A program made the position numbers and the translations under genes. DNA of 64,000 nt from Rhizomys pruinosus (lineage: Eukaryota; Chordata; Mammalia; Rodentia; Spalacidae): the NCBI GenBank assembly GCA_009823505.1, contig VZQC01009572.1, positions 300,975 to 364,974 of the forward strand, written 5' to 3'. Below, piece after piece: positions 43,156 through 54,125 of this stretch. Position 1 is the first letter of the stretch, and each line of letters opens with the position of its first letter. Below the pieces are notes generated by a model. The model worked only from the letters and a program-made list of their open reading frames with translations, did not search any database and was not told the DNA's origin.

Positions 43156-43388
43156 AGGCTGGAGAGATGGCCTAGTGGTTAAGAGCACTGACTGCTCTTA
43201 CAGAGGACCTGGGTTCAATCCCCAGTGCCCACATGGCGGCTGAGAACCATCTTTAACTCCAGTTCCAGGGGAATCCGACACCCTCTTCTGACCTCTGTGG
43301 CATTGTACAACACGGGTGCATAAACCTACATGCAGACAGTACATTCATACACATACAAAATAAATAAATTTAAAAAAAAGAGAATAAA
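43156..43388 (+). mobile_element. B2 SINE, subfamily without duplication
   Basis: B2 starting at the A-rich tail of the ID element, with a single AACTCCAGTTCCAGGGGAA block and GAACCATCTTT. A-rich AAAAAGAAAT strings flank it. Confidence 0.93.
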
Positions 43389-43399
43389 AAAAGAAATTA

Positions 43400-43825
43400 T
43401 GAAGTACATTTCATGTATTTTACTGAGTCCTTCATCAAGGGTGGCAGGGGCGGGGGTTATACCACTCAGCCTGGCACAAGTCTTCTTACAGAGCACCCTG
43501 ACACATCTGTCCTTGTCTAAGTTCCTTCCATCATGGCAGCCCCTCGTGTTTCTCAGCTGTCTCCCAGCACTGTAGCCCATGCACATCTCACTTCTTGCTT
43601 TCCTCTTCCTTTAAGCCCCTGCCTCCAGCTTCCAATATGCTTATTTGTGTGGAAGCATCTACTTCCCTTTCTTTTACATTCTTCAGTGCAACTTTTCTAC
43701 CCATCACGATGACCTGCCCAACAAAGAGCTTACAGCTGGGTGGGCACCACACAGTACTCTCCCATTCTCCCATTTTGTGGGTGGCTGGCAGAATGAAGTG
43801 GAGAAATTTTAAAAAGGGACTTGAA
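43400..43825. other. Unassigned DNA
   Basis: Short open frames on both strands, no recognisable product or repeat. Confidence 0.4.
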
Positions 43826-43974
43826 ACCGGGCATGGTGGTGCACGCCTTTAATTCTAGCACTTGGGAGGCAGAGGCAGGAGGATCTCTGTGAATTCAAGG
43901 TCAGCTTGGTCTACAGAGCGAGTTCCAGGCCAGCTGAGACTAAAGGAAGACCCTGTCTCAAAAAGACCCCCCCC
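43826..43974 (+). mobile_element. B1 SINE
   Basis: CCGGGCATGGTGGTGCACGC through AGACCCTGTCTCAAAAAGAC, plus CCCCCCCC. The flanks AAAAGGGACTTGA (before) and AAAATAGGGACTCGA (after) are an imperfect target duplication. Confidence 0.94.
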
Positions 43975-43989
43975 AAAATAGGGACTCGA

Positions 43990-45106
43990 TACAGTGCCTG
44001 ATGTAGAGGAATGAAAATTCAGACGGCAAGAAGGGAAGAAAGAGCTTGATTAGCCCACACTAATTATCATCCATCCTCAACTAAACACTCTCTAGATCAG
44101 CATCCCATCTGTCAAATATGAGGAACTTCAAATATACTGAATTCTCCAGACCACAAAGCACAAACTGAAAGCTTGTGTGTCTCTGTACAGGAGAGCCATC
44201 AAATGAGCCAAAACAAATCCCTTCCTCACTACTGTTGCAAAGCTGATAATTCTAGGGTGGTTTCTGTGAAGGGAAAAAGAACATCCATGCATTCAAATGC
44301 TTTTCAAGCATGAGATTTGTCTGAAGAGACAGATTCCATGCTGTAGTTATACATGAAGACCCAGAACCATGATACACAGTGCCATCCTTAGAGCAGGCAG
44401 GGAAAGCCCTTTGGAATAGCTGGCAGCTTGCCAGCTCTGCAGAGACCAGAACCTGTCTTTCCAAGGCAGATGTGTACTTCTTAGATCCTGAGCTTCATGA
44501 TGAGAAGAACAGGCTTGCACCATGGCCCTGCATATTCCCCATTGATCAGAAAAACCCTCACATTTCAGCAACCCTGGGTGGCTGGCCTCAAGGAGGGGCT
44601 GGAGGGACTCTTGAGTGACGCTGATCATGCTTGTTGGCATGCCCACATGGGCACCTTTTGTTCTGAATAACAAATTTTTAAAAACCTGAAATGCGTATAA
44701 GCTTGGAACCCAATGAGTAAAAAGCAGAGGCACCTTGGCCTTCATTGTGTATTTTGTTTCCATTATCCGAACCTTCTAGACACTGTCAGCCACTGCTGCT
44801 TCCACACCCGAGGCTGAGCCAGGTGCTGTGATGAGTCCCTGCTCCCCGAGGGCTCTATGGCTCTAGCGGAAGACAGCCACGATGAAGGAGGTGAAAGGAG
44901 GACAGGAGGGCAACGGCAGAGCGGCGAGCAAGGGCCGTCCGTTCTGTGCAGGAGAGGAGGTGACCAGCCTCGCTCAGGTGGAGCAACTGAGCTCTCTCTG
45001 TCTGAGGCTGCCTGGCAGGTATGTGGGCGGAACTGAGGACAAACAGAAGGATTGAGAGACGGACACACAGTGGCCAAAAAGTATGGAGTGCGATGTCTCT
45101 TTTCTT
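43990..45106. other. Unassigned DNA, about 1.1 kb
   Basis: 44780-45060 is relatively GC-rich with scattered CpGs but too few for a clear CpG island. The 138-residue minus-strand frame at 44347-44763 and others lack recognisable domains. Confidence 0.4.
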
Positions 45107-45123
45107 AAGAAATATTTTCTTTC

Positions 45124-45299
45124 AGCCGGGCGTGGTGGCGCACGCCTTTAATCCTAGCACTTGGGAGGCAGAGGCAGGCGGATCTTTGCGAGTTCAAAGC
45201 CAGCCTGGTCTACAGAGTTGAGTTCCAGGACAGCTGGGGCTACAGGGAGACCCTGTCTCGAAAAGACCAAAAAAAAAAATAAATAAATAGATAAAAAAA
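45124..45299 (+). mobile_element. Young B1 SINE
   Basis: The best-preserved B1 in the window: GCCGGGCGTGGTGGCGCACG through GAGACCCTGTCTCG with intact CpGs. A perfect 17-bp target duplication AAGAAATATTTTCTTTC lies at 45107-45123 and 45300-45316. Confidence 0.97.
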
Positions 45300-45339
45300 A
45301 AGAAATATTTTCTTTCTTACTTTTATTTGTTTATTTTTT

Positions 45340-45659
45340 GGAATGTTATCAATGTTTAGTTTCTTTTTTCTTCTTTTTTAAAATATATTTTATTGTCATT
45401 AAACTTTTTCATACATTTTACATCATTTCTCAATCCAATTTTGAGTCATTTCCCATTCCATGCCCCCCACCCCACCTGAGTTCCTGCACTCTGCCATACA
45501 AGTCTTGCATCTTTTTCTGAGTCTTTCCAGAGGTTTTTTTTTCAAAGCAGAGGATTATTGTTTTGAGAACTTCACTGTTTCAGTCAGGTATTTTTCCAGT
45601 TGTTTTGTTGTTGTTATTCTCTCCAACTTGCATTGCTTCAATATATATACCTATCTATA

Positions 45660-45709
<50 letters not shown>

Positions 45710-46960
45710 TACACATATCACCTGAATTGGAGGATTTTTTTAGGCCAAAAGATGTCATATTTTCCTTAAGGAAGTGTTTGAAGGCTCCTCCTTGGCAAGC
45801 CCAAACAACCATCAGTCCTGCCCGTGTGCTCCACACTGGGGCCTTTCCCTCCCATGGTCACCCAAATGAGGTCCAGTAAGCACTGCGTCCTGTCTTGATC
45901 TTCTTGTACTGGCCTCCATGATACAGTCTGGATAGTCCAACAATGGCAGTCTATATTCTGAAGAGGCTGAAACCCCAGTAGCTGCTCAGTCCACAAGCTG
46001 GATGTCTCAGCAGTCCCCACCTAGCATTAAAGGTTTGGAGGATTCTTGGAGAGACATGAGTCTTCAGCCCATACTGGAGGGTTAAAAAGCTGTGTCTCAT
46101 GTCTTTGAAGGATGGCAAAGCAGTGGCAACCACAGAATTGATGCACTTGCCAGTAAGAATTGAAGGCAGGCCAAACAACAGCGCTTTTCTCTTTTTTTTT
46201 CTTTTTGTCTTTTTACTAATATCTCAAGTTTTATATCTGAAGTACAATTTCTCAGGCCTTTCTCATTATTTATTTCTGGTTATACTTTCCTTTTGGATGC
46301 TTAAGGCCACACAGTTAGCCCAGATTAACCAAGATTTTTGTTTTCTCAAGGTCAGTTGAGGATCTGGTCCTCAGGGGTCACTTGTTTTTTTGGGGGTGGA
46401 TGGAGTGTAAGCCCCTGGCTCTTTTTGGCTCCATCTACTTGAGGACAAAGTCAGGTCTTGCTAGACCAGGCTTCCCTTTTTGAAGCAAGACTGGTGACTC
46501 ACATTTGCAGGATATTTCAGGAAATGCCCCCATGCATAGTCCCCTGGGACTTAGTTGACCTTTGAGGGCAAGGAACAAAGTTACCCCTTAGGTCCCTCGG
46601 GAAAATTGGTATGGGCATTAAGCACCCAGAAAGGCTAAGTTACACTAGCCTAATACATTGTACCTATACTAAAATTATGTCATCTGAAAATCAACTGTAT
46701 ATTATTTCCATATCATATTTCTTGATTCGCATTTTTCCATTTTGAGTTTGTATTACTCTAAAATATGCATGTATACCCACCATCCATATACCAAAAATCC
46801 AAAGTCTGAAAATAAATTAATTCTAGAACCTATCTAGGGATTTACAATATAAGACCACAGTTGTTTTCAGATCACGAGAAATAAAACATTAATGTTGCTC
46901 AGTTTGCCTTACAACTAGGTACTTGGTGCCAGCATCCACAAATGAGGGATACCATTCATC
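45340..46960 (-). mobile_element. L1 3' UTR, 5'-truncated copy
   Basis: The antisense L1 3' end (TTTTATTGTCATTAAAC, then CCATGCCCCCCACCCC and TTTCTGAGTCTTTCCAGAGG) is followed by the long 3' UTR shared with 13627-15165. Near 46921-46950 the sequence is the complement of the GTGTCCCTCATTTCTGGATG block that follows ORF2 at 16750. The copy therefore covers the 3' UTR up to just past the ORF2 stop. An (AT)n repeat at 45660-45700 interrupts it. Confidence 0.85.
45660..45700. repeat. (AT)n microsatellite
   Basis: About 18-20 AT units inside the antisense L1 3' UTR. Self-complementary. Confidence 0.95.
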
Positions 46961-47159
46961 GTTTGGAGATGTGTATTGCTTCCTTTCACCTTATTATCCA
47001 TTTGCATTTTTGGTCTAGGTTTCTACTTCCACAGTTATGTTTTTATTAACTTCTCTTTCTGGGTGCCTGGGGATGGTTGCTCCTCTCCTCTGTCCTTCAA
47101 ATTGCTTCAAGTATTCTCTGAAGGGTTGGTTTTCTAGACATATATTCTATCATCTTGTT
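46961..47159. other. Unassigned DNA
   Basis: Could be further diverged L1; no clear match. Confidence 0.3.
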
Positions 47160-47381
47160 TATGTTGTTATTTTTATTTTATGTGTATGAGTGCTTTGCCT
47201 GCATGTATGTTAAGTGTATCTATGTCTTGCAATGCCCTATAAAAGCCAGAAGAGGGTGTTAGATTCCCTGAATCTGGAGTTATGGACTGTTGTTTGATGC
47301 CATGTGGGTGCTGGGAATTGAACTCAGGTTCACTGGAAGAACAGCAAGTATACTTAACCATTGTGCCATCTCTCCAGCCGA
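47160..47381 (-). mobile_element. B3/old B2 SINE
   Basis: Antisense head CCATCTCTCCAGCCG, B-box complement GGGAATTGAACTCAGG and TATGTGTATGAGTGCTTTGC tail region. Diverged. Confidence 0.85.
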
Positions 47382-47855
47382 TGGCATCTCTTTTATGAAG
47401 GGCAATTGGACAATAGTATCAGAAGGCTCTCAAAAGCTGAAAATCTGCAAGACAGCAATTTCAATTTAGGAATTTGCCCTAGGGAAATAATCTAATAGGA
47501 TATTAGCCTTAGGGTATTGATAATGATGATGTTTACAATGGTAAGTCCTGGTACACACCTTAGAAATTGATGAATGGGGGTTATTTCAGGAGTAATGTGT
47601 GCAGGAGTGCAAAAGAGTTTTTACTATCCTAAATACAGGAAAATAAATAGGCTCCCAAGCTACATGTATCCTGAGGTCTAATTGTGTGGAAAAATATTAA
47701 GAGGCCTGTGTAACATTTACACAGGAGGTCAGGATGCTACCTATGTACACGGATTTTTCATCAGTGACTATCTCAAGATAAAATATAGGTGGTATTTTCC
47801 TTCTCTTTTTCAAAGATTTTTTTTTAATTCAGTTGCTGTAGGACATATGTAATAT
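47382..47855 (+). mobile_element. Possible ancient L1 fragment
   Basis: TATGAAGGGCAATTGGACAA and GGAATTTGCCCTAGGGAAAT resemble an L1M-type ORF2 end. The remainder is unassigned. Confidence 0.45.
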
Positions 47856-48080
47856 GGGGGCTGGAGAGATGCCTATCAGTTAGGAGTGCCGACTGCTCTT
47901 GCAGAGGACCCAGGTTCAATCCCCAGCACCCACATGGTGGCTGAGAACCATCTTTAACTCCAGTTCCAGGGGAATCCGACACCCTCTTCTGACCTCCTTG
48001 GCATTACACGACACGGGTGCACCAACCTACATGCAGAGAGTACATTCATACACATAAAAAAATAAATAAAATTTTAAAAA
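47856..48080 (+). mobile_element. B2 SINE, subfamily without duplication
   Basis: B2 with a single copy of the AACTCCAGTTCCAGGGGAA block. The target duplication is GACATATGTAATAT (47842-47855) against GACATGTAATAT (48081-48092). Confidence 0.94.
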
Positions 48081-48369
48081 GACATGTAATATGAAAGTAT
48101 TATCTTCGCCAATTCCATGCGCTTGCCTCTGTAGTACTATCTTCACACTGCTGTGCACAGCCACCAGAACCTTTTATCCTGAGAAACTGAAATTCCACAG
48201 TACTCAGCGAGGTCGTATTTCTCTGCCCCAGTCCCTGGCAACCACCTGCTTTGTGGATTTCACTATTCTGGGTTCCTCACACATACCTGAAATCAGGTGG
48301 TATGTGTCTTTCATAATTTATTTCACTTAGCACAGTGTCCTCAAGATAGCAGCACATGTCAGCATTTCC

Positions 48370-48370
<1 letters not shown>
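48081..48370 (-). mobile_element. Ancient L1, first part
   Basis: CCCAGTCCCTGGCAACCACC, ATTTCACTATTCTGGGTTCC, TTATTTCACTTAGCACAGTG and TGTCAGCATTTCC follow the antisense order of an old mammalian L1. It is interrupted by B4 and B2 and resumes at 48671 and 48952. Confidence 0.65.

Positions 48371-48404
<34 letters not shown>
48371..48404. repeat. (GT)n microsatellite
   Basis: About 16 GT units, probably the expanded CA-rich tail of the minus-strand B4 next to it. Confidence 0.95.
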
Positions 48405-48670
48405 GTGAATTCACACAAGTTTGTATGTGGAGGGCACAGGACAACTTTGGGTGTTGCTCAGGTACCATCTTCCTTTTTATTTTTGAGACAGTGTCTCTCA
48501 CTAGTCTGGAACTTGCCAAGTAAGCCAGACTGGTTGGCCAGCAAGTCCTCCTTATACATCTCCATCTCCCCAGTCCTGAGATTATAAGAAAGGGCCACCA
48601 AACTGTGTTTAATTTTTTTTTTTTTGAATGGGCTCTGGTTTCTACCAATTGAATGATCTCCTCAGCCCCC
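48405..48670 (-). mobile_element. B4-type SINE
   Basis: GGAGGGCACAGGACAACTTT, GCTCAGGTACCATCTTCC, TTGAGACAGTGTCTCTCACT and a final GATCTCCTCAGCCCC follow B4 antisense order. Inserted in the ancient L1. Confidence 0.8.
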
Positions 48671-48710
48671 TAATTTCCTTCTTTATAAGGCTCAATAGCA
48701 TTCTATTTTT

Positions 48711-48935
48711 TAATTTTATTGATTTATTCACTATTTTTTATGTGTATGAGTGTACTGTCTCTATGTAGGCACACCCGTGTTGTACAATGCCGCGGAGGTC
48801 AGAAGAGGGCATCCATTCCCCTGGAACTGGAGTTAAAGACGGTTCTTAGCTGCCATATGGGTGCTGAGAAGTGAACCCAGGTCTTCTGTAAGAGTAGTCA
48901 GTGCTCTTAACCGCTGAGCCATCTCTCCAGCCCCG
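48711..48935 (-). mobile_element. B2 SINE, subfamily without duplication
   Basis: Antisense B2 with target duplication ATAGCATTCTATTTTT at 48695-48710 and 48936-48951. The flanking bases belong to the ancient L1. Confidence 0.95.
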
Positions 48936-48951
48936 ATAGCATTCTATTTTT

Positions 48952-49090
48952 AGACGTGCTAGGCTTTATGTTCTCATCCACTGATGGATCCTAGGGCTGC
49001 TTCCTTCTCTGGGCTGCTGTGGATTATTGGCATCATTACTTCTCTTTACTGTTTCCTCTTTAGGAAATGCGTGTTTTGTTTTTTTGTCAT
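48952..49090 (-). mobile_element. Ancient L1, last part
   Basis: TGTTCTCATCCACTGATGGA, GGGCTGCTTCC and GGGCTGCTGTGGATTATTGG continue the antisense L1 order. Confidence 0.6.
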
Positions 49091-49099
49091 TGTTGTTTT

Positions 49100-49200
49100 G
49101 GTTTGGTTATTTATTTATTTACCTGTGCTGCTGACATTGAGCCCTGAAGAAAGCATGGGCTAACTAGGTGAGTGCTTTACCTCTGAGCTATAGCCCTTGG
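49100..49200 (-). mobile_element. ID SINE
   Basis: Antisense of the ID head and B box: GACATTGAGCCCTGAAGAAA, then GGTGAGTGCTTTACCTCTGA and GCTATAGCCC. Confidence 0.75.
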
Positions 49201-49217
49201 GTTTTTTCAGACCAGAT

Positions 49218-49456
49218 TTTTAAAAATATTTTCTTTATTATTTTTATTTTATGTGTATGAGTGTATTGCCTGTATGTGCCTAAGTTAAGTGTGCCTGTGT
49301 TGTGCAATGCCCTACGATGTCAGAAGAAATTGTCATTTATCCTGGAACTAGAGTTACGGACAGCTGTCAGCTGCCATGTGGGTGATGGGAATCAAATCCA
49401 TGTTGTGTACAAGAGCAGGGAGTGCTCTTAACCACTGAACCATCTCTCCAGCCCTT
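49218..49456 (-). mobile_element. B3/old B2 SINE
   Basis: Antisense order TATGTGTATGAGTGTATTGC, GTGTTGTGCAATGCCCTACG, CCTGGAACTAGAGTTACGGA and AACCATCTCTCCAGCCC. Confidence 0.88.
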
Positions 49457-49563
49457 GAGCCAGGGTTTTTCTAAGTAGCCCATGTGCTGGCCTTGAACTC
49501 AACATCCTCCTCTTCTCTACCTTGAATTCGGGGTTACAGAAGTGTGTCCCCATGTTCAGTTTA
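49457..49563 (-). mobile_element. Old B1-like SINE
   Basis: AGCCAGGGTTTTTCTAAGTA, GTGCTGGCCTTGAACTCAAC and GGGGTTACAGAAGTGTGTCC follow antisense B1 but are diverged. Confidence 0.65.
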
Positions 49564-49679
49564 CTCACATTATTTTCATGTGAAAATTGGGACAGAAGTA
49601 TGCACAGGATGAAGAGTGCCTGTAAATGGGGACCGATTTCTAGAAAAACAATAAAACCCAGCAGTGTGGACATTCTTCT

Positions 49680-49835
49680 TAGGAATCATGCAAACCTGAC
49701 TTTGAATTTCTCTCACACCCTACAAAAGTTGTGTGATCATGAGCAAATTATTTCACCTCTAAAAATCTGTTTCTGTGTATAAAAATCCAGGATTCTGTCA
49801 AGCTTCCTCATGAGGTTATAAAGCTTGACATGTGT
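49680..49835 (+). mobile_element. MIR SINE
   Basis: TGTGTGATCATGAGCAAATT, TTTCACCTCTAAAAATCTGT and CCTCATGAGGTTATAAAGC follow the MIR core and end. Confidence 0.75.
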
Positions 49836-49900
49836 GTATGTGTGTGTGTGTTGACATCTGAGTCAGGCCAAGCTCAGAGCTCCTCAGTGGAGAAGAGAGG

Positions 49901-50308
49901 TGTGCTGGATAGCTTTAGTGTCAACTTGACACACCTGGGTTGAGGGAGCCTCAATTGGGGAATTGGCTCTATTGGATTGGCCTGCAGCCACATCTGTGGA
50001 GTATTGTCTTGATGGTCGAGCAGTGTGGGAGGGCCCGGCCCACAATGAGTGGTGCCACCCTGGGCAGGTTGTTGTGTACAGTATAAGAGGGCAGGCTGGG
50101 CATGAGTCAGGGGAGCAAGCCAGTGAGCAGTACTCCTCCATGGCCTGTGCTTCAGCTACTGCCTCCAGGTTCATGCCCTGAGTTCCTGCCTTGGGTTCCC
50201 TGAGTGATGAACTACGACTCAGGAGATGTGAGCTGAATAAACCCTTTCCTCCCCAAGTTGGTGTCAGACAGAGTGTTTTGTCACAGCAATGGAAGACAAA
50301 CTAGGACA
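49901..50308 (+). mobile_element. MaLR-type solo LTR
   Basis: Begins TGTGCTGGATAG and ends CTAGGACA (TG...CA termini), about 408 bp. Contains GTCAACTTGACACACCTGGG, GGGAGGGCCCGGCCCAC, a TATAAGAGGGCAGGCTGGGC block and GCTGAATAAACCCTTTCC, i.e. promoter-like and polyadenylation-like elements typical of these LTRs. Flanking pentamers AGAGG and GGAGG differ at one base, compatible with a 5-bp target duplication. No internal proviral genes are present. Confidence 0.85.
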
Positions 50309-51435
50309 GGAGGAGACTGACTGGCTGCAAGCCTCGCCTCTGGAATGCAGGAATGTTCCTGTCTGGTCTGGAACCTTCTCAGAGACCTCTCCCTCCTTCT
50401 CATTGACCTCTCCCTCTGTTTCACTCCCCATCATCTCCTCCCTGAATTAACCTCTAAGATGATGCTCTTGGCTGGGGCAATCCGGCCGATTCCAGATGCA
50501 TCTAACCAAGTGGACCCGCCTGCTTAACAGTTCCATTTCCACTTCTCGCTCTGTCTCTGTCCTAACTTCCTGGTTGCATCTGGCACATAGAAAATGTTCA
50601 CAAGACATTTTACAAATGAATGCATGAATGAACAAAACTTTGGAAAATTAATACACTCTTCTTAGTTCTGTAATGGGGGTGGGTCTGGCATTTCTGCAGA
50701 TGGCCAGTGCTGGTGCACAGCCTACTTCCTGCCTCTCCCAGTCTCACTATCCCAGCACTGCACCTCTGCACCCCCTGGCATCCTCTTAGACCCTCAGTGT
50801 TGCAGGTGGGGTGTGCAGGGAAAACAGGAGAGAGGAGATCGTGAGCCGTGGGAGGGCAGAGAGAAGCGCTCACCTGAAATTGCACGATTCGTCCCTCAGG
50901 CTCAGTGGGAATGCGGCATTTGGAGGAATTAGACCTCTGAGATGCCAGGAAATATCCAAACAGCTAAAAACACAAGTTGGCCCAACAGGAACCCATCTAC
51001 AAGCAGCAAATACACCCAGGGAGCTCACGGCCAAAGTGTTCTCGTTTCTCAGGGGAACATCCAAGAATTTTTGCCTACTGGTGAGTTCTGGCTTCTCTTT
51101 GGTTCTAGAGTAATTTTTATCTAAGAATTTCCAGACATAGAGAGAGGGAGCTTACAATTTGTTATTCATTCATCATAAAGGAACAGGTGTATGTCTATCC
51201 TATGTTTGAAGCTTTAAGATATCCCAAACTTTACAGAATAAGATGGTATTGTTGGTGATTTGATACCCTTAATAAGCAAGTGTTGTAAAGTAATGGAGGC
51301 AGTTTTAAAATGTTTTATATGTGTTTGAAACTTCAACAGCCAGAAACTATTTACCCCAACCCATTGTTCAGTTAACAGCATCCTAAATAAGAATTTATGT
51401 TTCTTGAACATTAAACTACATCAGATACTTCTCTT
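50309..51435. other. Unassigned DNA, about 1.1 kb
   Basis: Near 50540-50640, CTGTCTCTGTCCTAACTTCC, GGCACATAGAAAATGTTCAC and GAATGCATGAATGAAC resemble an L2 3' end. The rest has no recognised repeat or exon, and several short open frames lack similarity. Confidence 0.4.
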
Positions 51436-51439
51436 TTAC

Positions 51440-51605
51440 AATCCTCAGGCAAATTATCTGAATAAGGTACTATTATCATCTCCATTTCATAGATGAGGAA
51501 ATTGAGGGGCAAAAAGGTGAGGAACTTTGTCCATGTTTACCCAGCTTGTGAGCATCAGAACAAGATTTCAAATGTGGATGTCAGAGGCCATGTTATTACC
51601 AACTT
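51440..51605 (+). mobile_element. MIR SINE
   Basis: The clearest MIR in the window: CAATCCTCAGGCAAATTATC, GGTACTATTATCATCTCCAT, TTCATAGATGAGGAAATTGA, GTCCATGTTTACCCAGCTTG and TGGATGTCAGAGGCCATG. Confidence 0.85.
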
Positions 51606-51879
51606 CGGCCTCCCCCAAACCAATTGGCAGCTTTGGGGATTACATTAGCCTGAAGATCTGACCATCGTCCACCCATTCAGGTCCTCATTCCTCTCCTACA
51701 GTTCCTCACCCATGTCCTGTGTCCCCAGCTCCCCACTAACCCTTGTCCCAGCGTTGGTTACTTTGCATTGTGTTGGCCTCTTTACAACTTGGTTGCTCTC
51801 CTCTATCTTATACATAAGTACTGATCAGACGGTAAGCTTGTGAGGGGAGACTCTGTGAGTTATAATAGTACCCAGCATA
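51606..51879. other. Unassigned, L2-like end
   Basis: From about 51830, GACGGTAAGCTTGTGAGGGG resembles an L2 3' end block. Otherwise unassigned. Confidence 0.35.
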
Positions 51880-51909
51880 TTTGTGTGTATGTGTGTGTGT
51901 GTGTGAGTG

Positions 51910-51972
<63 letters not shown>
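51880..51972. repeat. (GT)n(GA)n compound microsatellite
   Basis: About 12 GT units, then about 28 GA units. The homopurine GA part suits triplex (H-DNA) formation. Confidence 0.96.
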
Positions 51973-51974
<2 letters not shown>

Positions 51975-51984
51975 TACACACACC

Positions 51985-52275
51985 TGTCCATACACATGTA
52001 AAGCAGAGGTCAGAGGAGGACATCAGGGATCTTCCCAAATCACTTTTCACCTTATTTCTGGAGACACAGTTTTTCACTGAACTTGACGCTCACTGATTTT
52101 CGGCTGGGCTGCTGGCCAGCAAGCTCCCAGTATTCACCTGCACCCGCCCTGCAATGCTGGGGTTGCCAGTGTACATGGCCATGCTGACTTTTACATCTGT
52201 TCTGTGGATTTAAACTCAGGTATTCTTGCTTGAACAGCAAGCATCCTTACCCTCTGAGCCATCTCCTCAGCCTGC
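51985..52275 (-). mobile_element. B4-type SINE
   Basis: AGAGGTCAGAGGAGGACATC, GGCTGCTGGCCAGCAAGC, CAATGCTGGGGTTGCCAGTG, CTTGAACAGCAAGCATCCTT and GAGCCATCTCCTCAGCC follow antisense B4 order. Confidence 0.8.
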
Positions 52276-52329
52276 CTCCAGCGTCTTGCAGCATCTAGAT
52301 TCTCAAGCTATCTCTGGAACGAATGCATG

Positions 52330-52700
52330 ATACTAAGTCCTCATTGTGAGATGGAGACCAGTCTTTCATAGACAGTCTCTTCATCGTTTGCAGATGCTAT
52401 GACTCTTTGCAGATAGGCTTCATTTCCTAGAATGCTTGGTGGCTGTGGCTCAAATCCTAAGTCCTTTTCCAGCTTGATCCTCTCTATAGGAAGGCCTCTC
52501 CTGACTGCCCTGTGTAAGCACCCTCTTCCCACCTGTGTTGAGTTTCTGTTCCTTACCTCAATCACCAGTCCCCAGGTCATACCACATGTCTACTTGTTGG
52601 TGTATGCATTTTCAATCTCCTCCACCAAAGTACGAGCTCACTGAGAACAGTGACTGGCTCTGACTTGCTGTGTTACACTTACTCACGCATGCAGAAAACG
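52330..52700 (+). mobile_element. L2 LINE, 3' part
   Basis: GGAAGGCCTCTCCTGACTGC, AAGCACCCTCTTCCCACC and TACGAGCTCACTGAGAACAG follow L2 3' order. Confidence 0.6.
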
Positions 52701-52930
52701 CCAAATGTCCAAGCTGGACCATACAGGACTGGCTGGAGCAGCATTCACTGAGAAAAAAAGTAGCAGGCTTGTGGCTTCTCACTGACCATTGCATTCTGGA
52801 CTGGCTCATGGGGCTAAGCAATTTAGAAGATGGAGCCCAGTAAGAAGACCCTGACTTTCACGATGTATGGATTTCAAATTGTTATAGTAATGGGATTTAA
52901 TTTTCCAAAAATATTTATTTGTTGTCTGCT
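52701..52930. other. Unassigned DNA
   Basis: Nothing recognisable. Confidence 0.4.
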
Positions 52931-52945
52931 CTCAGTTCTTTTTTT

Positions 52946-52978
52946 TTAATTGGTCTTTTCGAGACAGGGTCTCCCTGT
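52946..52978 (-). mobile_element. Severely truncated B1 insertion
   Basis: Only about 33 bases of the B1 3' end and tail remain (GGTCTTTTCGAGACAGGGTC plus TCCCTGT, antisense). CTCAGTTCTTTTTTT at 52931-52945 and 52979-52993 is the target duplication. Confidence 0.85.
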
Positions 52979-52993
52979 CTCAGTTCTTTTTTT

Positions 52994-53441
52994 AATTTAT
53001 AAGACTTTATTATATAATAGTGATGAATTACAGAAATGCTGGTTATTGTTTTATTTCTGTAAGATGTGCCAGGCCTGTGTTAACGACATACAATGTGATT
53101 TCTTTGTAATGTATGAATGTAGTCCAGGTCAAAGTAATTTATCACATGCTGTCAGTGTGTATCCAATTTTGCCTCTCCCCCAGTTCTAAGAAAACTTCTG
53201 AATCCTTGTAGATAATGGTGCTAGGAAAATTGTTTCTTCTAATCTTTCATGTTTGAAGTAGTTTCCTGAAAGGCTTCTGAAGACTTGGAATATCTTGAGT
53301 GTTAGGACATGGACATTTTAGGTCTCTTGGAATTCTCCTTGAGATAAGACCCTGTTTTGTTTGCTATGAAGTGACTCTCATTGGGCTCTTGTGTAGTCCC
53401 AGGATGAGGCCTGTAAATTTCTCCTTTGGGGACAATCCCCA
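52994..53441. other. Unassigned DNA
   Basis: AT-rich, without recognised features. Confidence 0.4.
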
Positions 53442-53456
53442 AGAATAACCATTTTA

Positions 53457-53710
53457 TTTTATTTTTTATTTATTTATTTTTTTGTTTATTTTCTATGTGT
53501 ATGAGTGTACTGTCTGCATGCAGGTCTGTGCGCCCGTGTCGTGCAATGCCTCGGAGGTCAGAAGAGGGTCTCGGATTCCCCTGGAACTGGAGTTCTCCTG
53601 GAATTGGAGTTATGGACGGTTCTCAGCTGCCATGTGGGTGCTGGGGATCGAACCCGGGTCCTCTGCAAGAGCAGTCAGTGCTCTTTACTGCTAGGCTATC
53701 TCTCCAGCCC
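53457..53710 (-). mobile_element. B2 SINE, duplication-bearing subfamily
   Basis: Full-length antisense B2 with the 17-bp duplication. A perfect 15-bp target duplication AGAATAACCATTTTA lies at 53442-53456 and 53711-53725. Inserted at the edge of a MaLR-type LTR. Confidence 0.97.
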
Positions 53711-53725
53711 AGAATAACCATTTTA

Positions 53726-54125
53726 AAGAGGAGAGTTTGATTTGCACTCACAGTTCCAGAGGTCCATGCTTGTCCCCATGCCTTTGGGGCTGAGGAGAGG
53801 CTTAGAACACCTTGGAGGTGGAACTCTGTGGGAGAAGAGACTGGTCATTTCATAGCATCCAGAAAGCAGATGGAGAAGGGCAGGGCTTGGAACACAATAT
53901 ACCCTTCAAAGGTGCATTCCTAATAATCTGCTTCCTCTAGGTAGGCTGCATTTCCTAATAGCCTGTTCAATATGAACTCATCAGTAGACCCGCCAGTCAA
54001 AAAGTTAACTTTCTCGTGATCCAAACGCCCCTCAATAGCACCACCAGCTCATGGGAAACAAGGCCCTCAACACACGAGTCTTTGGGAACATTTCATATCC
54101 AAACCATAATAGGTTGGTTACCAGG
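53726..54125 (-). mobile_element. MaLR-type LTR
   Basis: In reverse complement the order matches MaLR LTRs: TATTATGGTTTGGATATGAA near the 5' end, CTGGTGGTGCTATTGAGGGG, then the region around GGACCTCTGGAACTGTGAG at the 3' end. Confidence 0.75.

Noticed and set aside
44780..45060. Possible CpG island or promoter
   Set aside because: Moderately GC-rich, but CpGs are sparse and no exon or transcript signal is visible.
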